Positions 47,726 through 60,733 of a DNA stretch of 64,000 nt are shown one piece after another. The stretch lies in assembly GCF_014805685.1 (NCBI RefSeq), contig NC_060892.1, forward strand, positions 15,555,490 to 15,619,489, read 5' to 3'. The stretch's first letter is position 1; each line of letters starts with the position of its first letter. Both the position numbers and the translations under genes were made by a program. The DNA is from Silurus meridionalis (lineage: Eukaryota; Chordata; Actinopteri; Siluriformes; Siluridae). Under the pieces are notes generated by a model that did not search any database, was not told the DNA's origin, and saw nothing but the letters and a program-made list of their open reading frames with translations.

Positions 47726-50700
47726 TGCATCCTGTCACAAGGGGGCCAAACACTTGCCTGATCATTGCCCTGATGAAACTTTATAGGAGCGCATTAGCTG
47801 ATAAAACAGAATATCCAAGAGTTCTGAATATGTTTTTGGTTAATCGATTTCATTTTAAGAAATCAAGAGAGAGAGAAAGAGAGAGAGAAAGAGAGAGGGC
47901 TGGTATTGATGTGTTTGTGTACTCAGCATCCTTGCTTATATTGGCTGTGGTAAAACTTTCCAGATCTGGAATCTGTACCAGCTAAAGTTCAAAGCCACTG
48001 AACACAGCTCACGCTGCACCTTGACAGTTAAAAAAAAAAAAAAAAAAGGAATAAGAAAAGAAAAAAAAAAGAGAAAAGACCACTGTGTGCAGAGAACAGC
48101 TTCCCCCTACACACGCGTAACCCATCATTACAGTTCCACCCCGGCTGCCGCTAATAGCAATCCACTATGGAAATCCGATGATTACATTGTGCACACACTC
48201 TGAAGCATTTTTGCGACCGCTGCTGGTTATTGAAAAAAAAGAAAAAAGAAAAAAAAAAAAGAAACTCGCCTCGTTCGTCCCACTCTTAGGGACCTTTCTA
48301 ATACAAATCAAATATTCGCTGCTATCTCTCTCCATTTGTCTTTCTTTCGGGCCCTCTTTGCATAACCCATCCATTACTTCCACATGAAATATGAAAAGGC
48401 AATATCCTCTTCCCTGTTTGTAGCCAAGCGTAATGCGATTGTGTTGTCATTTATAGGAAATAATCGCAAACCTCTCTTTCATTTTCCAGTTCAAATAACC
48501 ATGAAAAATTAGCCTACAATGTCAGGAGGGACAGCGAAAGGGACATGCTTAGCCTATTGCGCGAGACACCGCGCTTGACATTTCTCCTTAATAGGAAAAA
48601 AAATGGATGGTTGTTTTCTATCTTTTGTTTTGCAAAAAAAAAAAAAAAAAAAAAAAAAACCCTTCAGTGTTCTTAATTAAATGAAAGTTTTTGCGATTCT
48701 GATCTCGATAAACCTTTCCTCTCCGTTCCTGGCTCTGCTCTTGCAGGGTTTGAGCTGCACGGGCTGACTAAATCAGAGAACTGTAATTGAGTCTGGGAAG
48801 TGAATGGAAGAAAATGCTCTTAACCAAAAAAAAAAAAAAAGAAAGAAAGAAAGAAAGAAAAAAGGAAAAGGAGAGCGAAAGCTTCTTTGTACTGTACAGC
48901 TAATGTACACCATCATGCAGCGATGGTGCTGGATGCTAGAGGCGGATCCGAGACGACTACAGCCTGAATAAATCTTTCAGTTTTCACTTCCTAAAAACAG
49001 TTTATTGCTTATCACTTCAGTAGATTGGAAACTTTCCTCTTTTTTTTTCATTCATATAGATTACGCATTAATATTTCTCTGACTGTAGAAACAGACTTTA
49101 GTTTCTCATGTAAATCTGAATTAGTAGAATAGCAGAAGTTTAAAGAATGGGTACAAAAATGTAGCACAATATTTGGTGAATATGGAATTATGGGCATGAC
49201 AGTAAACCCAGAATTCACCAAATAAACAGTTGCTGTAGTTATAAAGCTCATCCCAGGACTCTTATTCACAATCCCACTCCTTTCTGAGGGGAACTTTCTC
49301 AGTTCCTTTCTACTTCTATCCATTTTGGCTTGCTCATTAGAGATCTAAATCTGCATCCAGATTTTTGCCAGCCTGCTTTGTGACAACGTCTCTTTCTTAA
49401 AGTGCAATGCAATTAAAACCGACTTCAATGAATGAACCAGCTTAGGCAAAATGGTGGAACACAGCAGGTCTTAGATCAGATCAGTGGAGAAACACAGCCA
49501 CTGATGAAGCTCTGCATTTCCCTGATCTGCCTATTTACTCTGATATACAAACTAGCAGTAATTGGATTGCTAGCCATGGAAGGTCCGTAATGAGGCTTAA
49601 TAGACATGCGTTGTTTCTCTGCAGTAATTATGCACAACATGATCAGGCCCCATATCTGTTTTCTGATCTAATTACTATAGATGTGTTTATCTGGCTAACA
49701 ATTAATATTTGTTTATTTGCATGAGTATATACAGTAGTATTTATATGAGCCCTGACAGACGTACTCAGGACGTACTTTGGAGATTATTGCAAATGAACAG
49801 TCAATTTTTGTCATAATTAAAATCTTCATTGCTGCTCTCCCACATTTTCATTACAGGGTTTGCAGAGCGCATTCTATCAAAGAAAAAGCGTGGCGAAATG
49901 TACTGATGGAGCAATGACATAATAGAATAAAACAATTGTGTCCTGCAGTTATAAGAAAATAATCAACAGTGGGGTTGTGATGATCATTTTCCATATTGCA
50001 TATCATGTCTTTAAAAGTTTTTTAAAGCAAATAAGACTAAATCAAATCTTCAACTTCTCTGGAATTCATACAATCTCTATCACCTGGAGTTGAAGACGTG
50101 GGATATTTTACTGATGTAGAACAGTCTTACTGATGTTGAATATTATTTGGGCAGGTGGAGGAGAAAAGGTGTTAAGTTTTTCTTAAATGCATAGGGAAGA
50201 AATTATAGGACTTTTGACAGGTCTCAGACAAACAAGGTGGTGAACAACGCAATTAAAAAAAAGAAAAACATGCAAATGACAAAATGCTATTCAGAAGCAT
50301 CTTCACAATTCCATGCACCTTTTTTCCCACTCTCTGTAAATTTACATATTTCTAAAGAAGGATTATAGTTTGTGATGCATATAATGAGATTTCCTCTGAA
50401 AAAAAAGGCTAATGAAAAAGACCCATCTTGTGCAATTAGCTAGAGCTTATTTATTCTCTTCTTGTAATGTATTAATTCATTATCGCATCACTTTGCCGTT
50501 ATTTATTTATTTGATTATGCACATACCTTACAGCCTTAATTTACAACAGAGCTCAGGAAGCAGGGGAAGACACGTGACGGCCCAACTCCTCTATCAGTTG
50601 ATCTTGTTATCCATTTAATCTCAATAGTATATCCATCCAATCTCTTATCAGCATGCACTAATCTCAATCTAATCAGTTTACCAATTTGCTGTATGGAGAC

Positions 50701-53700
50701 TGGGGAAGGAAAAAAAAAAGAGACTCAAAAATGCTCTCTGGCGAAGATAATCCTGTCAATGTAGCTGGAATTGGGCTTCAGCTCTTCACCGACCTGCCCT
50801 TTTCAGAATAACTCCTGCTGTTTTTCTCCTTCTACTTTAACTTATTTTATCTTCTGTACTATTACTACACTAGACGTCTTCGGTCAGTGTTGGTTGTCTG
50901 TGTTGTAAAAAAGAAATCTTCAGCCTCATTATATCCTCCAAAAAACATGCTTTTTGCTAGACATTAAAGATGCAATTAGGCCCTTTAAGGATGCTCCATG
51001 CCCAAAACCACAGTAAAAAAAAACACACGTTTTACATAGTGTAAAATAGGTTTACTCCCGTCTGCTGCATGTCCTAAGTCAGTCTGAACAGGCAACACAT
51101 GGTGGCAAGATTCAGTTACATGCTGTACAGCATTCCCACAAACAGAAGCTGAATGATGCTGAAGCTCTTCTCTTCTGCTTTGCTAGCTGTCTTTGGCCCA
51201 GTGCTGGCTGAGAGAGGTCAGTAATCGCAAAACCACTGCCAGAACATGTAACAGCTGCCTTAAAATAGTGAGGTTTAAGAATATCTCTCTATTCACCTTG
51301 CTCATGTTGGATTTAACCTTCTGCATTAAATCCTAGTACTTTAAAAGGAGGCTCAAAATGTTCACCAAATCAGCCATGTCTTCAAAAAAGCAAACTACTG
51401 GATTAAGCCGGTGTACTAATAAGCACTGTTTATTAATGTGTTTTGCATTAATAAAATCATTACTATTGACATCAACAGTCATTCTTTCATTCCTCATTAG
51501 AATGAATCTATCCTGGGAACAGTGTGTCTGAGGTGGGAATGTGATCTGAATGGGAATTCACAGGACAAGGTACACACAAGCGAATCCGTCTACCTACATG
51601 TTTTGGGGAGGAGATATAAGAGACCAAAGAGGTAAAAACACACAGACTCAGGCGTAAGTTCTGAACAGTATCCTGGATTCTGTGTGAACCCAGGCGAGTT
51701 GTACACCACCGACTTTACCAAGGTGCCACCCAACACAACTACACAAGGAATCAAATAAAGAGTGTCCAACCATTTAAATGAGAAGTGTTAGACTAATGGG
51801 CACAGAAGCACATCACAACAATTTTGTGTAATCTTTTTGCTGACTGTGCAGCATGGAAATAAGCGAACAGGAAAAAGATGGTGAGAGAGGAAGAGAAAAA
51901 GAGTAAAAGAGAGAGTGCTGTCAAGTCATTAGCCCCCCTTGGGGAGGCCTAGGATTAATAATCGCCCAGCCCCTTCGAGACCGCTGCTGCGCCTAAATTG
52001 GTTTAACGCTTTTCCAACAGCAGCCAGCGCATGCACTGCTACACAGACAGTGCCACTCGGAGTGCCTTTTTATCCGTGAAACTTTTTGCTGCCACTCTTG
52101 CTGTTATTGTTATTGTTGTTGCTGCCGTTGTATCCAGCGCAGGCTGTGCGATGAAAGATTCTCTCTAATTAGCCAAAGGTCCATCTCATTGAGATGAGAG
52201 AGCAGGTAGAACACATTAATTATTCATCCCACAGGTAAACATCGGGGCAGCCATGCCTGATGAGGGGACTGAAAAAATGAGCTAGGCAAAGACACTAACT
52301 AACGCAGGTCTCTCTCCCAGGGGGCTGCTATGTGAGGCAAACAAACGCAAAGGCTTAGACACCTGAGAATCCTTCTCCCAGCTCTCCTATAAACAAAAAG
52401 ACATTTTTTCTAAGGCCACTGACGAAATAAGGGGCATTAAGTAGATACTAGGGGTGTAACACAATGCCACGATGTATATCAGTTTCATTCTTTAAATATC
52501 TGTATTTAGATTTAACCTTGAAGTGGGTGTGGCCTAAACTGGAACGACATTTTTTAAACACCTTAGAAATAGTAGTGTAAATTCTGTCTGGTTCTAATTC
52601 TCAGATACAAGAGATTAAATGTTTTACTTAAGCTCACTATATTTGTTTCTATTTTGCACCATTTAACAGGTGTCCCAACCAGATCCCCTGGGATTATTTA
52701 TGCCTTGGGAAGATAAAAAATCCCCTGTTTATTCTGAATAATATATTCATATTCTGTTATATCCCTATCAGGTAAATGGCCAGGGGTTTAAAAAGTGTGT
52801 GTTAGATGACTAGAAGTCCATCAAAGAACAAAAAAGGTGCTGCTGATGAGCAATTTTGCTATCTAAACTCATCCTGGACCGTAAAGCTTGAATTCAGAAC
52901 CTCTCCAGCAAACGCCCCCATATTTTCCCCTTCCCTACTAACTCTAGTTAAGACAGGCTTGCCCGGACCACAGGCCTCCTGAGAAGCCTGTGATAAGAAT
53001 TCATTTCTCCCAATTATGGGCTCTTGTCCACTGCCTCAGTTCATCAGTTCAGTGCAGCCAAGTCAATGAAAGAGCCTGTAATGAAGTAATCAGATGCAGC
53101 CTGACTCCCGGGGCCCTGCCTTTGACTCCCCACTCTAGGAGCATAGACGCCTCATACGGGTGCTGAGAAAGTGGTGTGTCTATGTGTGTTCAGAACAGTG
53201 GCTTTCATTTGTGGCCTATGATCTCGAACAGACCACAGGATAAATCTCCCTCAACCCACGATTCAAAGTCTCTGACAGCCTCTGACGGAGTTCAATGCAA
53301 TGAAGTCGGCAGAAATCACGTTACTTCTCATCGACAGTGATTGGTAGTGGTGGTAGTGGTGGTTGGTTTGTTAGAAACCGTTACGTGGGAAAAATGCTCT
53401 ATCTATCTCTATGCTTTCATTCTCTTAATCCTAGTTCGTTAAATTAGACCCCCTTCTCTTCTCCATCTCTGTTCCTTGTATTCTTGTCCAACATGTGGAA
53501 GCCATTACGGGGAGTCTCAGAGAGGAATGCATGCGTTGAATCCTAATCTGGGCATTAAATTTAGGTGAAGCATTCATGTCAAACTGTTTTCTTTTGTCTC
53601 CTATTGGCATGAATGTTAAAAAAAAAAATAAAAAAAATAAAACAAAAACAAGGCTGGGCAATATTAAAAAGAGAGTGTGTTCAATTGCTTTTGGTTCACA

Positions 53701-56700
53701 CCGCCCAGAGTTCAGCATCTATGGATATTTTTTGTGAGCTACACAGATCTTCCCTCGTAACCATCCACAAAACTGACAGAGCAAAATGCAAACTATGATG
53801 CAATGGGATCCTGGCAAAGGTCTATCTTCTGCAACTGAGGAGGATTGTGGACCCGCTCGCTATCTCACCCCATTTTGCCAGCTCGAGGCTGGGCCGCTAA
53901 AGCCCCTGTGGCTAGATTCTGCCTGACAAGAGCTCCTAAGCGAGCGGCAGTCATTAACCTCTGGAGCAGGCAGCTGCCACGTGACGTTGGTCTGTTGCAT
54001 TGATCTCGTGTACTTGGTGCCTTCCTGGATGTTTATAATCAATATGCAAATGGCCCACCGCATCGATTCGATATTAATTTTCAATTAGGAAATCCTCCAG
54101 GGTCCCATCAGGGTCAATACTCTACTATTCAGCGTGCAGGCTTGAGCAAGTTGCAGGCATTGATGTTCCTCTACCACCAAGACAACTTACTTACTGTTTA
54201 TTTAGTTCGGGCCTGCTGTAAGCACTCATTAGGACTATGGGCTTCAGCCAGAGAGATGGAGGAAGCAAGATCCTTTGCCTTTTACCAGCTCGTCATAGTC
54301 TCAGGTGGACTTTTTTGGTGTAACCATTTCCATGGCTTTGCACCCCCTGTTTTTTGGACCCCCTAATTACTTCTCTCATTTTCGCTTTTATGGTTAAAGA
54401 GTTTACCGAGGTGTCTGCCGCTGTCATCTGATATGGATCTATTCATGGAGAAGTTCATCTATCTGCCGTTTGACAACTGCAACTACATCAGAGTCAGGCG
54501 CTGACTCGATGTCCCTTGATACCCCTTAAATATGCAAGAAATCAGGCATTTTACACCCAACTCATAAGCTTGCATAGGCCTTGCAACAGCAAAACAAGTA
54601 AATAATTTACGATGACCTCCATTATTTATGAAACACAATTACGTACCCGGCCCCATCGTTCTGCCTGTTCTCACATTCGCTTAAAGCTCGCAAATTCATT
54701 ACCAGTGAAAAAAGTCAGACTGTACCACAACTCCGAATAAACCAGGATTGCAGACAATTCCAAAATATATCTTTCCTCTAATCTCTGTGTGTGTATTTAA
54801 TCCCCTCCCGACTCTAAGTGCGATTTCACAAACCTACTCCTGAATTAATAACCTTTTCTCTGGACAGAAAAACACGTCTGCTTTCTCTACTAAAGTCAAG
54901 AGGTAGGAAAAAAAAATGTCCTCTGTTAAAATGGTGTTGTCTGATAAGTGAGGTAATGGATTCCAGGCAGGCCTGATCCTGCTCTTCAATGTGAAAACAA
55001 TAGTATTGATTTATAAGCGTGTTGTATTTCCTGTAGAGACTGGGTGTCTATCAGAGGCCATTTGATGGAGTGCTCTGGTCTTGTCACCGCACTTTTGGCC
55101 TCTACTCCAGGTTTATAAAGAGCTGGCGTTGACACAGCTGTGACTCAGGGGAGAGACAGAGGCGAAGATGAGGAGGGTGTTCAAGAGAAAAGAGAAAAAG
55201 AAGTGGGAAATTATCTCTATAACAATTTTATCCAAATGTACTGAGCAGGTGAGAGCTGATGTCATAACAATGGAATGCAAACCACATTAAGTACGGTAAC
55301 CGAATCCCTGTATGAGGACAGAGATGGCCTGCTCACAATCCAATATCACGGCATGGACAGGAAGCCACAACACTCATTTAGGAATGATTACAGTCTTCAG
55401 TGAAGAAACGAGGATGGATAAATGGGCTGAGATGACTTAACACTAAATTAGAAGAAAAAGGATAGCGTGAGGTATAAAACTCTTTTACCGATTGTGTTCA
55501 TTCACAAAGGTTCTAGCTTGTGTAATATGACTCATTTCTATTCGGAAAACAAATATAAATGCATTATTATTATTAAGAATATTATTATTCATGCTATATA
55601 TGAATTCATTCAATATAACCATGGTTATATTGAATTTCATTTATTTATTTGTTTGTTTACAATGTATAATGGTAGATCATGAATTAGGGTCTGGAAGCCT
55701 TAATTATTAAGTGAGGCTCCACCCAAGCTAAGAGTTAGCTAAGTGTGTATGTTAGCTAGCTAATTATAAAAGCATTGACACAGTACTAAAATGATGTGTA
55801 CACTAAATGTGTATGATGTACATGACTGTATGGTGTCCTGATGTTTGGACTGGTTGGGGCACCAACTGAAATAAAACACCTATGTAACAGTGCTTAGGAG
55901 AAGCTGCTGTGCATAAAACCTCAACAACCGTGAGGCAGTACAAAGATTTTATAAGGTGTTTAACCTGCTTGACTCACGGCTCATACAGTTTTTTAGAGGA
56001 TGGTCTACTGACCCTGCAGGTGCTCGAGGACATATTGCTCAAAGGACAGGATGCATATACAAAGATTAACAAACAGGGTATTGCAGTTCAGCTACCTGTG
56101 TTTAGACATAATTACACATTCAGCTCCACTGCAGAGCATGAAGACATCCTCACATGTCTAACAGCATGTGTATGTGTCTTATTCCTTCAAGCCCAGGCTT
56201 TGCTTTTCAGGTTGCTTCCTGTGATATCAGTCACGTCTTCTGACAGAAATGAGCTTTCGAGATTTTCATTACTTGGAATCGGCATGCCTCAAAGGTTCAT
56301 GCATTCTGTATTCATTTGAATACACAGTATATCTGTACACATACGCAAAACTGTATTTATTTTTTCTTCCAGACCACCTCTCAGAAGGTCCTTAAACCCC
56401 AATCGGTTCAATGTTCAACCCAAAGTTGCGCGCTTCGATTGCTTTAATTAAAGAGATAAAATGGTCCGGCTGCTTGCTGTGCTCGCCAGCTGAAGCTGTA
56501 CCAACTCTAATTGGTTTAGGGATAACATTAATTACCACATTGCTCATTAATGGATGAAGCCTTTATTGGTTCCATTGATCAGCAGGACTTGTTAGCCGTC
56601 ATCCTAAGCAATGGTGGATGTAACAAGCTTACATATTGGCATATCAATTAATGGAATCAATTCCTGCCTAGCATCTGCCAGTCCCCTCTCGCCAGCCCAC

Positions 56701-56823
56701 TGCTCATCCCTTGCTGCCCCATCATTCCTCCGGACGCACAAGGCAACAGTCTAAACAGAGTCGTCCTACTCTTTAAAGTGAGATTTAAGCTGAGATTCTT
56801 TTTCAGAAAAAAAGAGCGAAAAA

Positions 56824-56827
56824 GAGA

Positions 56828-56896
<69 letters not shown>
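56824..56896. repeat. (GA)n microsatellite
   Basis: About 36 GA units with one extra G near the start. Confidence 0.96.
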
Positions 56897-56898
<2 letters not shown>

Positions 56899-57955
56899 TG
56901 GGAAAGCGAGAACAAACATGAGACTCTTGCTTGTGTTGGAGTCTTGGCTATGTCACGCTCCAATGTTACTCCCCACAAGTGTCGGCTTTAGCGTTCCCTC
57001 AAAAACAGAGGGATGAAAGACCCCAGGAGTATTTCGAATAAACAGACAGGCCAGGAAATTCTACATGCTAATTCCAGACTTCACAAGACTCCTCTGAAAA
57101 AGTTCAACAGGATTAACTCTGTGGCTTACCAAATTGCAAATCGTAGCAAAAAATAAATAAATAAATACATAAAAAAAAATTTTAAAAAGAAAACACAGCC
57201 AGGTCAGCTGGCTGCTCTTCTTTAAACTTCACCTTCTTCTATTTTCTAATTGAGATCAATGCTGCACTTTAAGACTCATTGATTAGCACTTTAGAAATAC
57301 TCTCTGTGTCACAGACGGCTCCGAAAGGAAGGCGGCTGATTTTAAATATTACATGAAAAGACATCCAGCTAAATGCCTAAACGTGAGGACGGGGGTTAAC
57401 CAAACAAAAGTGACGGAGTCGTGATAAGTTAAAGAGTGCTACGATGACAAAGTGAAAAGATTAAGAAGTCAAGCCCAAAGCAGTTCATTTACTTAATAAG
57501 CAACGTTTTGGCAGGGAGAGAAAATCATGACAAGATGGAAACCCTAAAAATCCTATTTGAAGACAACACCTTGAGCATGCTTACTGGTTGCCAAGTCTAA
57601 AGAAATAAGCACGTGTGCGCAGTCGTATTAGCTTTGACGCTGCATGTAAACATATTTATTTTTATTTGTGGGGTAAATTAAATTTTGAGATAGGACAGTG
57701 TTACAATATTCATAGAAAAGAAAATGTTTTACATGTATTACACTTAATGCCAATTCACTGGTTAGTTTGCTATTACGTTTGGTGTCACACTGCAGATAAT
57801 TAAACCTCTTCATGATACTCTTCCTTTATTGGTTAGAAAAGTGATGTAAACGCTAAAACAAAAGCAAGGTAAATTATTTAAAGGGTCTAAAAGTATAAAA
57901 TAAGTGAATAAGGGAAAACTAAAAAGTAAGAGAAGATATGAGAAAATATATCATA

Positions 57956-58255
57956 CAGTAATCCCCAAAGTATCACGGTGGTTACGTTCCAAAACCGCCT
58001 GCGATAAACGAGTAAAAACTCTAAACTGTATTAACATTTTACTTCATTTTATAATTAATAATTATATTTGTATTCATAAATTGTATTATTTCAACATAAA
58101 ACTCCTCAAAAACAATTCCTATACGTTTTTTGGTCTATCGTGCTATCTGCGAGAGGCCGGGAAAATCAGCTAAACAAATTAGTTATGTGGCAAATGCAAT
58201 TCCGCGACAAACCGTGGGCGCGAGATTCAAGCCGCGGTAAAGCAGGTGATTACTG
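57956..58255. mobile_element. 300-bp MITE-like element with inverted ends, TA-flanked
   Basis: The left end CAGTAATCCCCAAAGTATCA and the right end read in reverse CAGTAATCACCTGCTTTACC share a terminal CAGTAATC and then a looser inverted similarity (both reach a CACGG/CCGCGG motif). TA dinucleotides flank both ends (57954-57955 and 58256-58257), as for Tc1/mariner-pogo type insertions. The interior has no transposase frame. GC-rich ends with CGATAAACGAG-like motifs recall Tigger/pogo-type elements; that family name is an inference. Confidence 0.7.
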
Positions 58256-58679
58256 TACAACGATAAGGTGTCATTTCAAAATTTGCCACATAGACTTTAA
58301 GTTTGTAAAGGCTTATGTCATGCTGGGGCTGTAGTTGGGCTGAGATTTCAAAGTTAAGCTGCACAATATAAATTCAATGTTTAGGTTTTATTATTATTTT
58401 TTATTACTATTATTTTGATGTTTGCCTTAGTTTTAGGTTGTAATATGGTTACCATTTTTAAAGTATGTTAAAGTTGATTTCTATATTTTATTTCTATATT
58501 TGCATTTTGATGTAATATGGCAATTAAATGCACTAAATGGGTTTGGTTTTCACAGATTGCAATTTCAGCAATAAAAATGTTTAAAAAAGTTTTTCTAAAA
58601 AGGAGACAAATTTCTTGTTCATTTTAAGAGATCCTTATTTTATATAAATATATATATATTTAGTATTGCTTCTTAATGA

Positions 58680-58770
58680 AGCAAATAATTCTTCTTATCC
58701 GATTACTCGATTAATCAATGGAATAATCGGAAGAATATTGCCAAAATAATCGATAAACCAAAAATATTTG
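58680..58770. repeat. Fragment of an ATCGATTA-rich dispersed repeat
   Basis: CCGATTACTCGATTAATCAA and further ATAATCG units resemble a dispersed fish repeat I know from many genomes, probably a non-autonomous DNA transposon end. Boundaries are not definable here. Confidence 0.45.
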
Positions 58771-59162
58771 AAAATAAGATCCCATTCTTTCAAAGCCACC
58801 AAGAGCCAGTTATGAAAAGGTATCACTCCATCCATCCCCTAGGCCTGTAGAAAGTGGCATTATTTTCTTTCCGCAAAAATTTCTCAAAAAAAAAATAAAA
58901 AAAAAAAAATTCCTTTTTGAAGTTATTATAAGACTAACACAGTGACTGCTCACTTGTACGTACAGTTTGGTTTCTTATCAGCCTGTGGCAGGGTTACAGA
59001 CACAGCGTGGGTTTGCTTCTGTGTTGTGACATTTGCAAAAGTGGAGTAGAAACTCTCTAAGACGGCTTTGCAGAACGTTTTTTAGAGGATAACACAACTA
59101 TTTGAAAAATATAAAGGTTAGAAACAAGCAAGAAGAAAGCGAGAGAGTCAGAAAATATGAGC

Positions 59163-59189
59163 GTGTGTATGTGTGTGTGTGTGTGTGTG
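59163..59189. repeat. (GT)n tract
   Basis: About 13 GT units with one AT break, intronic. Confidence 0.93.
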
Positions 59190-60364
59190 CAAGCTCAATA
59201 ATGCAACTGGTTTGGCTGTGAAACCAGACGCACTCAGGCAGGCAGTTTGGCGGACACCCAGTTACTTGCTCTGGGTCCTACGCGCTGCTCTTCCAGGCTC
59301 TGTCCCTTGGGTGATGCACAAGCCTGCTGAGCAATTAACAATTTCATGCTGATTGCCTGAAGCATGTTTTGCTCGACTATAAAGATAATGGCATGAAAGG
59401 TGCTTCACTCTTCACAGTGTTCCCCATTGGCTCGATTCCTCAATAGTTTTTCCTGCGTGGTTCAAATTCCCGATACTTCATTACAGCCATTTCTCAGCTT
59501 ACAGAATGCATTTCAGAAAGATAGTGAGAAACAAATATAAAGATATTCACTTCTCCACTGCTTATGCTTTGATCTGGAAGTCTAACAGGTCTACAGGCTG
59601 GGTTCCCTTCATGCATTGCGAAGCAAGAAATAACATGACGGGCCGTGCTGTTATATGAAAGTAATGAACATTAATGAATTCTCAACTGATTACATTTAAT
59701 GTGAAACATCTTAGAAACAAGTTAGCTCCTGTTCTCACTTACATTATGGCAGCTATAAACCACAGACTCCTTCCTGTAATGGTTATGTAGCCTAACCTGT
59801 TCTATCACAAACTTCACTATATCACCATATCCCTGTGAATGAGCTGTAAATGAAATGATAACATAAAAATTACCGCATTAATGCAAGATTCACCTGTGCT
59901 CCGTGTGACAAAGATGTAAAAGCTTTACAATCCCTGCGATCCTGCTAACTGTTGTGTGAGGGCTGCATCAATCGCTGTGTTATTTGCAAAAAACGAAAAA
60001 AAAAAAAAAAAGACTTGCGGCACAAGAACTAGCCATTTTTTCCCACGATTGGAAGAATCTTGTTCCAAAACGGACAATAAAATGGTAGAATAAATAAAAT
60101 AAAAAAATAAAAATAAAAATGTGTGTACACACCAAATCGGAGTGCCTCAGGGGTATCCGAAAAAAATGGCTGTAAATCTGCTTGTGACTCTATTAAATGA
60201 AACTAGCTGCGAAGCAGTCATTAAAATGAGTTCATTTCAGCAGATTCAGTTGAATAGCCTGTATTGAGTTGCTGTTAATGCACACTATATTCTGTATGTC
60301 GATACAAATGAAGGGTCTAGTGAAAGGACAAAGAAAAGGACTAAAATATAGACACGTGCACGCT

Positions 60365-60405
60365 CACACACGCACACGCACACACACACATACACAGACA
60401 CACAC
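60365..60405. repeat. Imperfect (CA)n tract
   Basis: CA units with CG, TA and GA interruptions. Confidence 0.9.
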
Positions 60406-60708
60406 TAATGAACAGACGAGCTCAGGAAAACCATCCCTACACCAGACAGCTCGCGTGCCCCATATATCCACTCATTGTATTCTAAAGTGCTGCCTCTGCT
60501 TCACTAATGATATTTTTGTGTTAATGACCGCCTATTTTAAATGCAGCAGCTGCCTGGCCCATGTTGGCAATTTGAGGATTTATTTAGTTCTTGTTTAATG
60601 TTATGACCAGGCTAGGGGGAAAATTTGTGAACTTGAAATAAAATAAAATCAGAACACATGGTGTTAGGCATGTGTATAAAAAAATACAACAATGATCTTG
60701 TCTTTACA

Positions 60709-60733
60709 AAAATAAATAAATAAATAAATAAAA
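60709..60733. repeat. (AAAT)n tetranucleotide repeat
   Basis: Six AAAT units, intronic. Confidence 0.93.

Noticed and set aside
55909..56319. 136-aa plus-strand frame
   Set aside because: No recognisable domain, and it ends beside the candidate conserved non-coding block; kept only as a chance frame. RNA-seq could overturn this.
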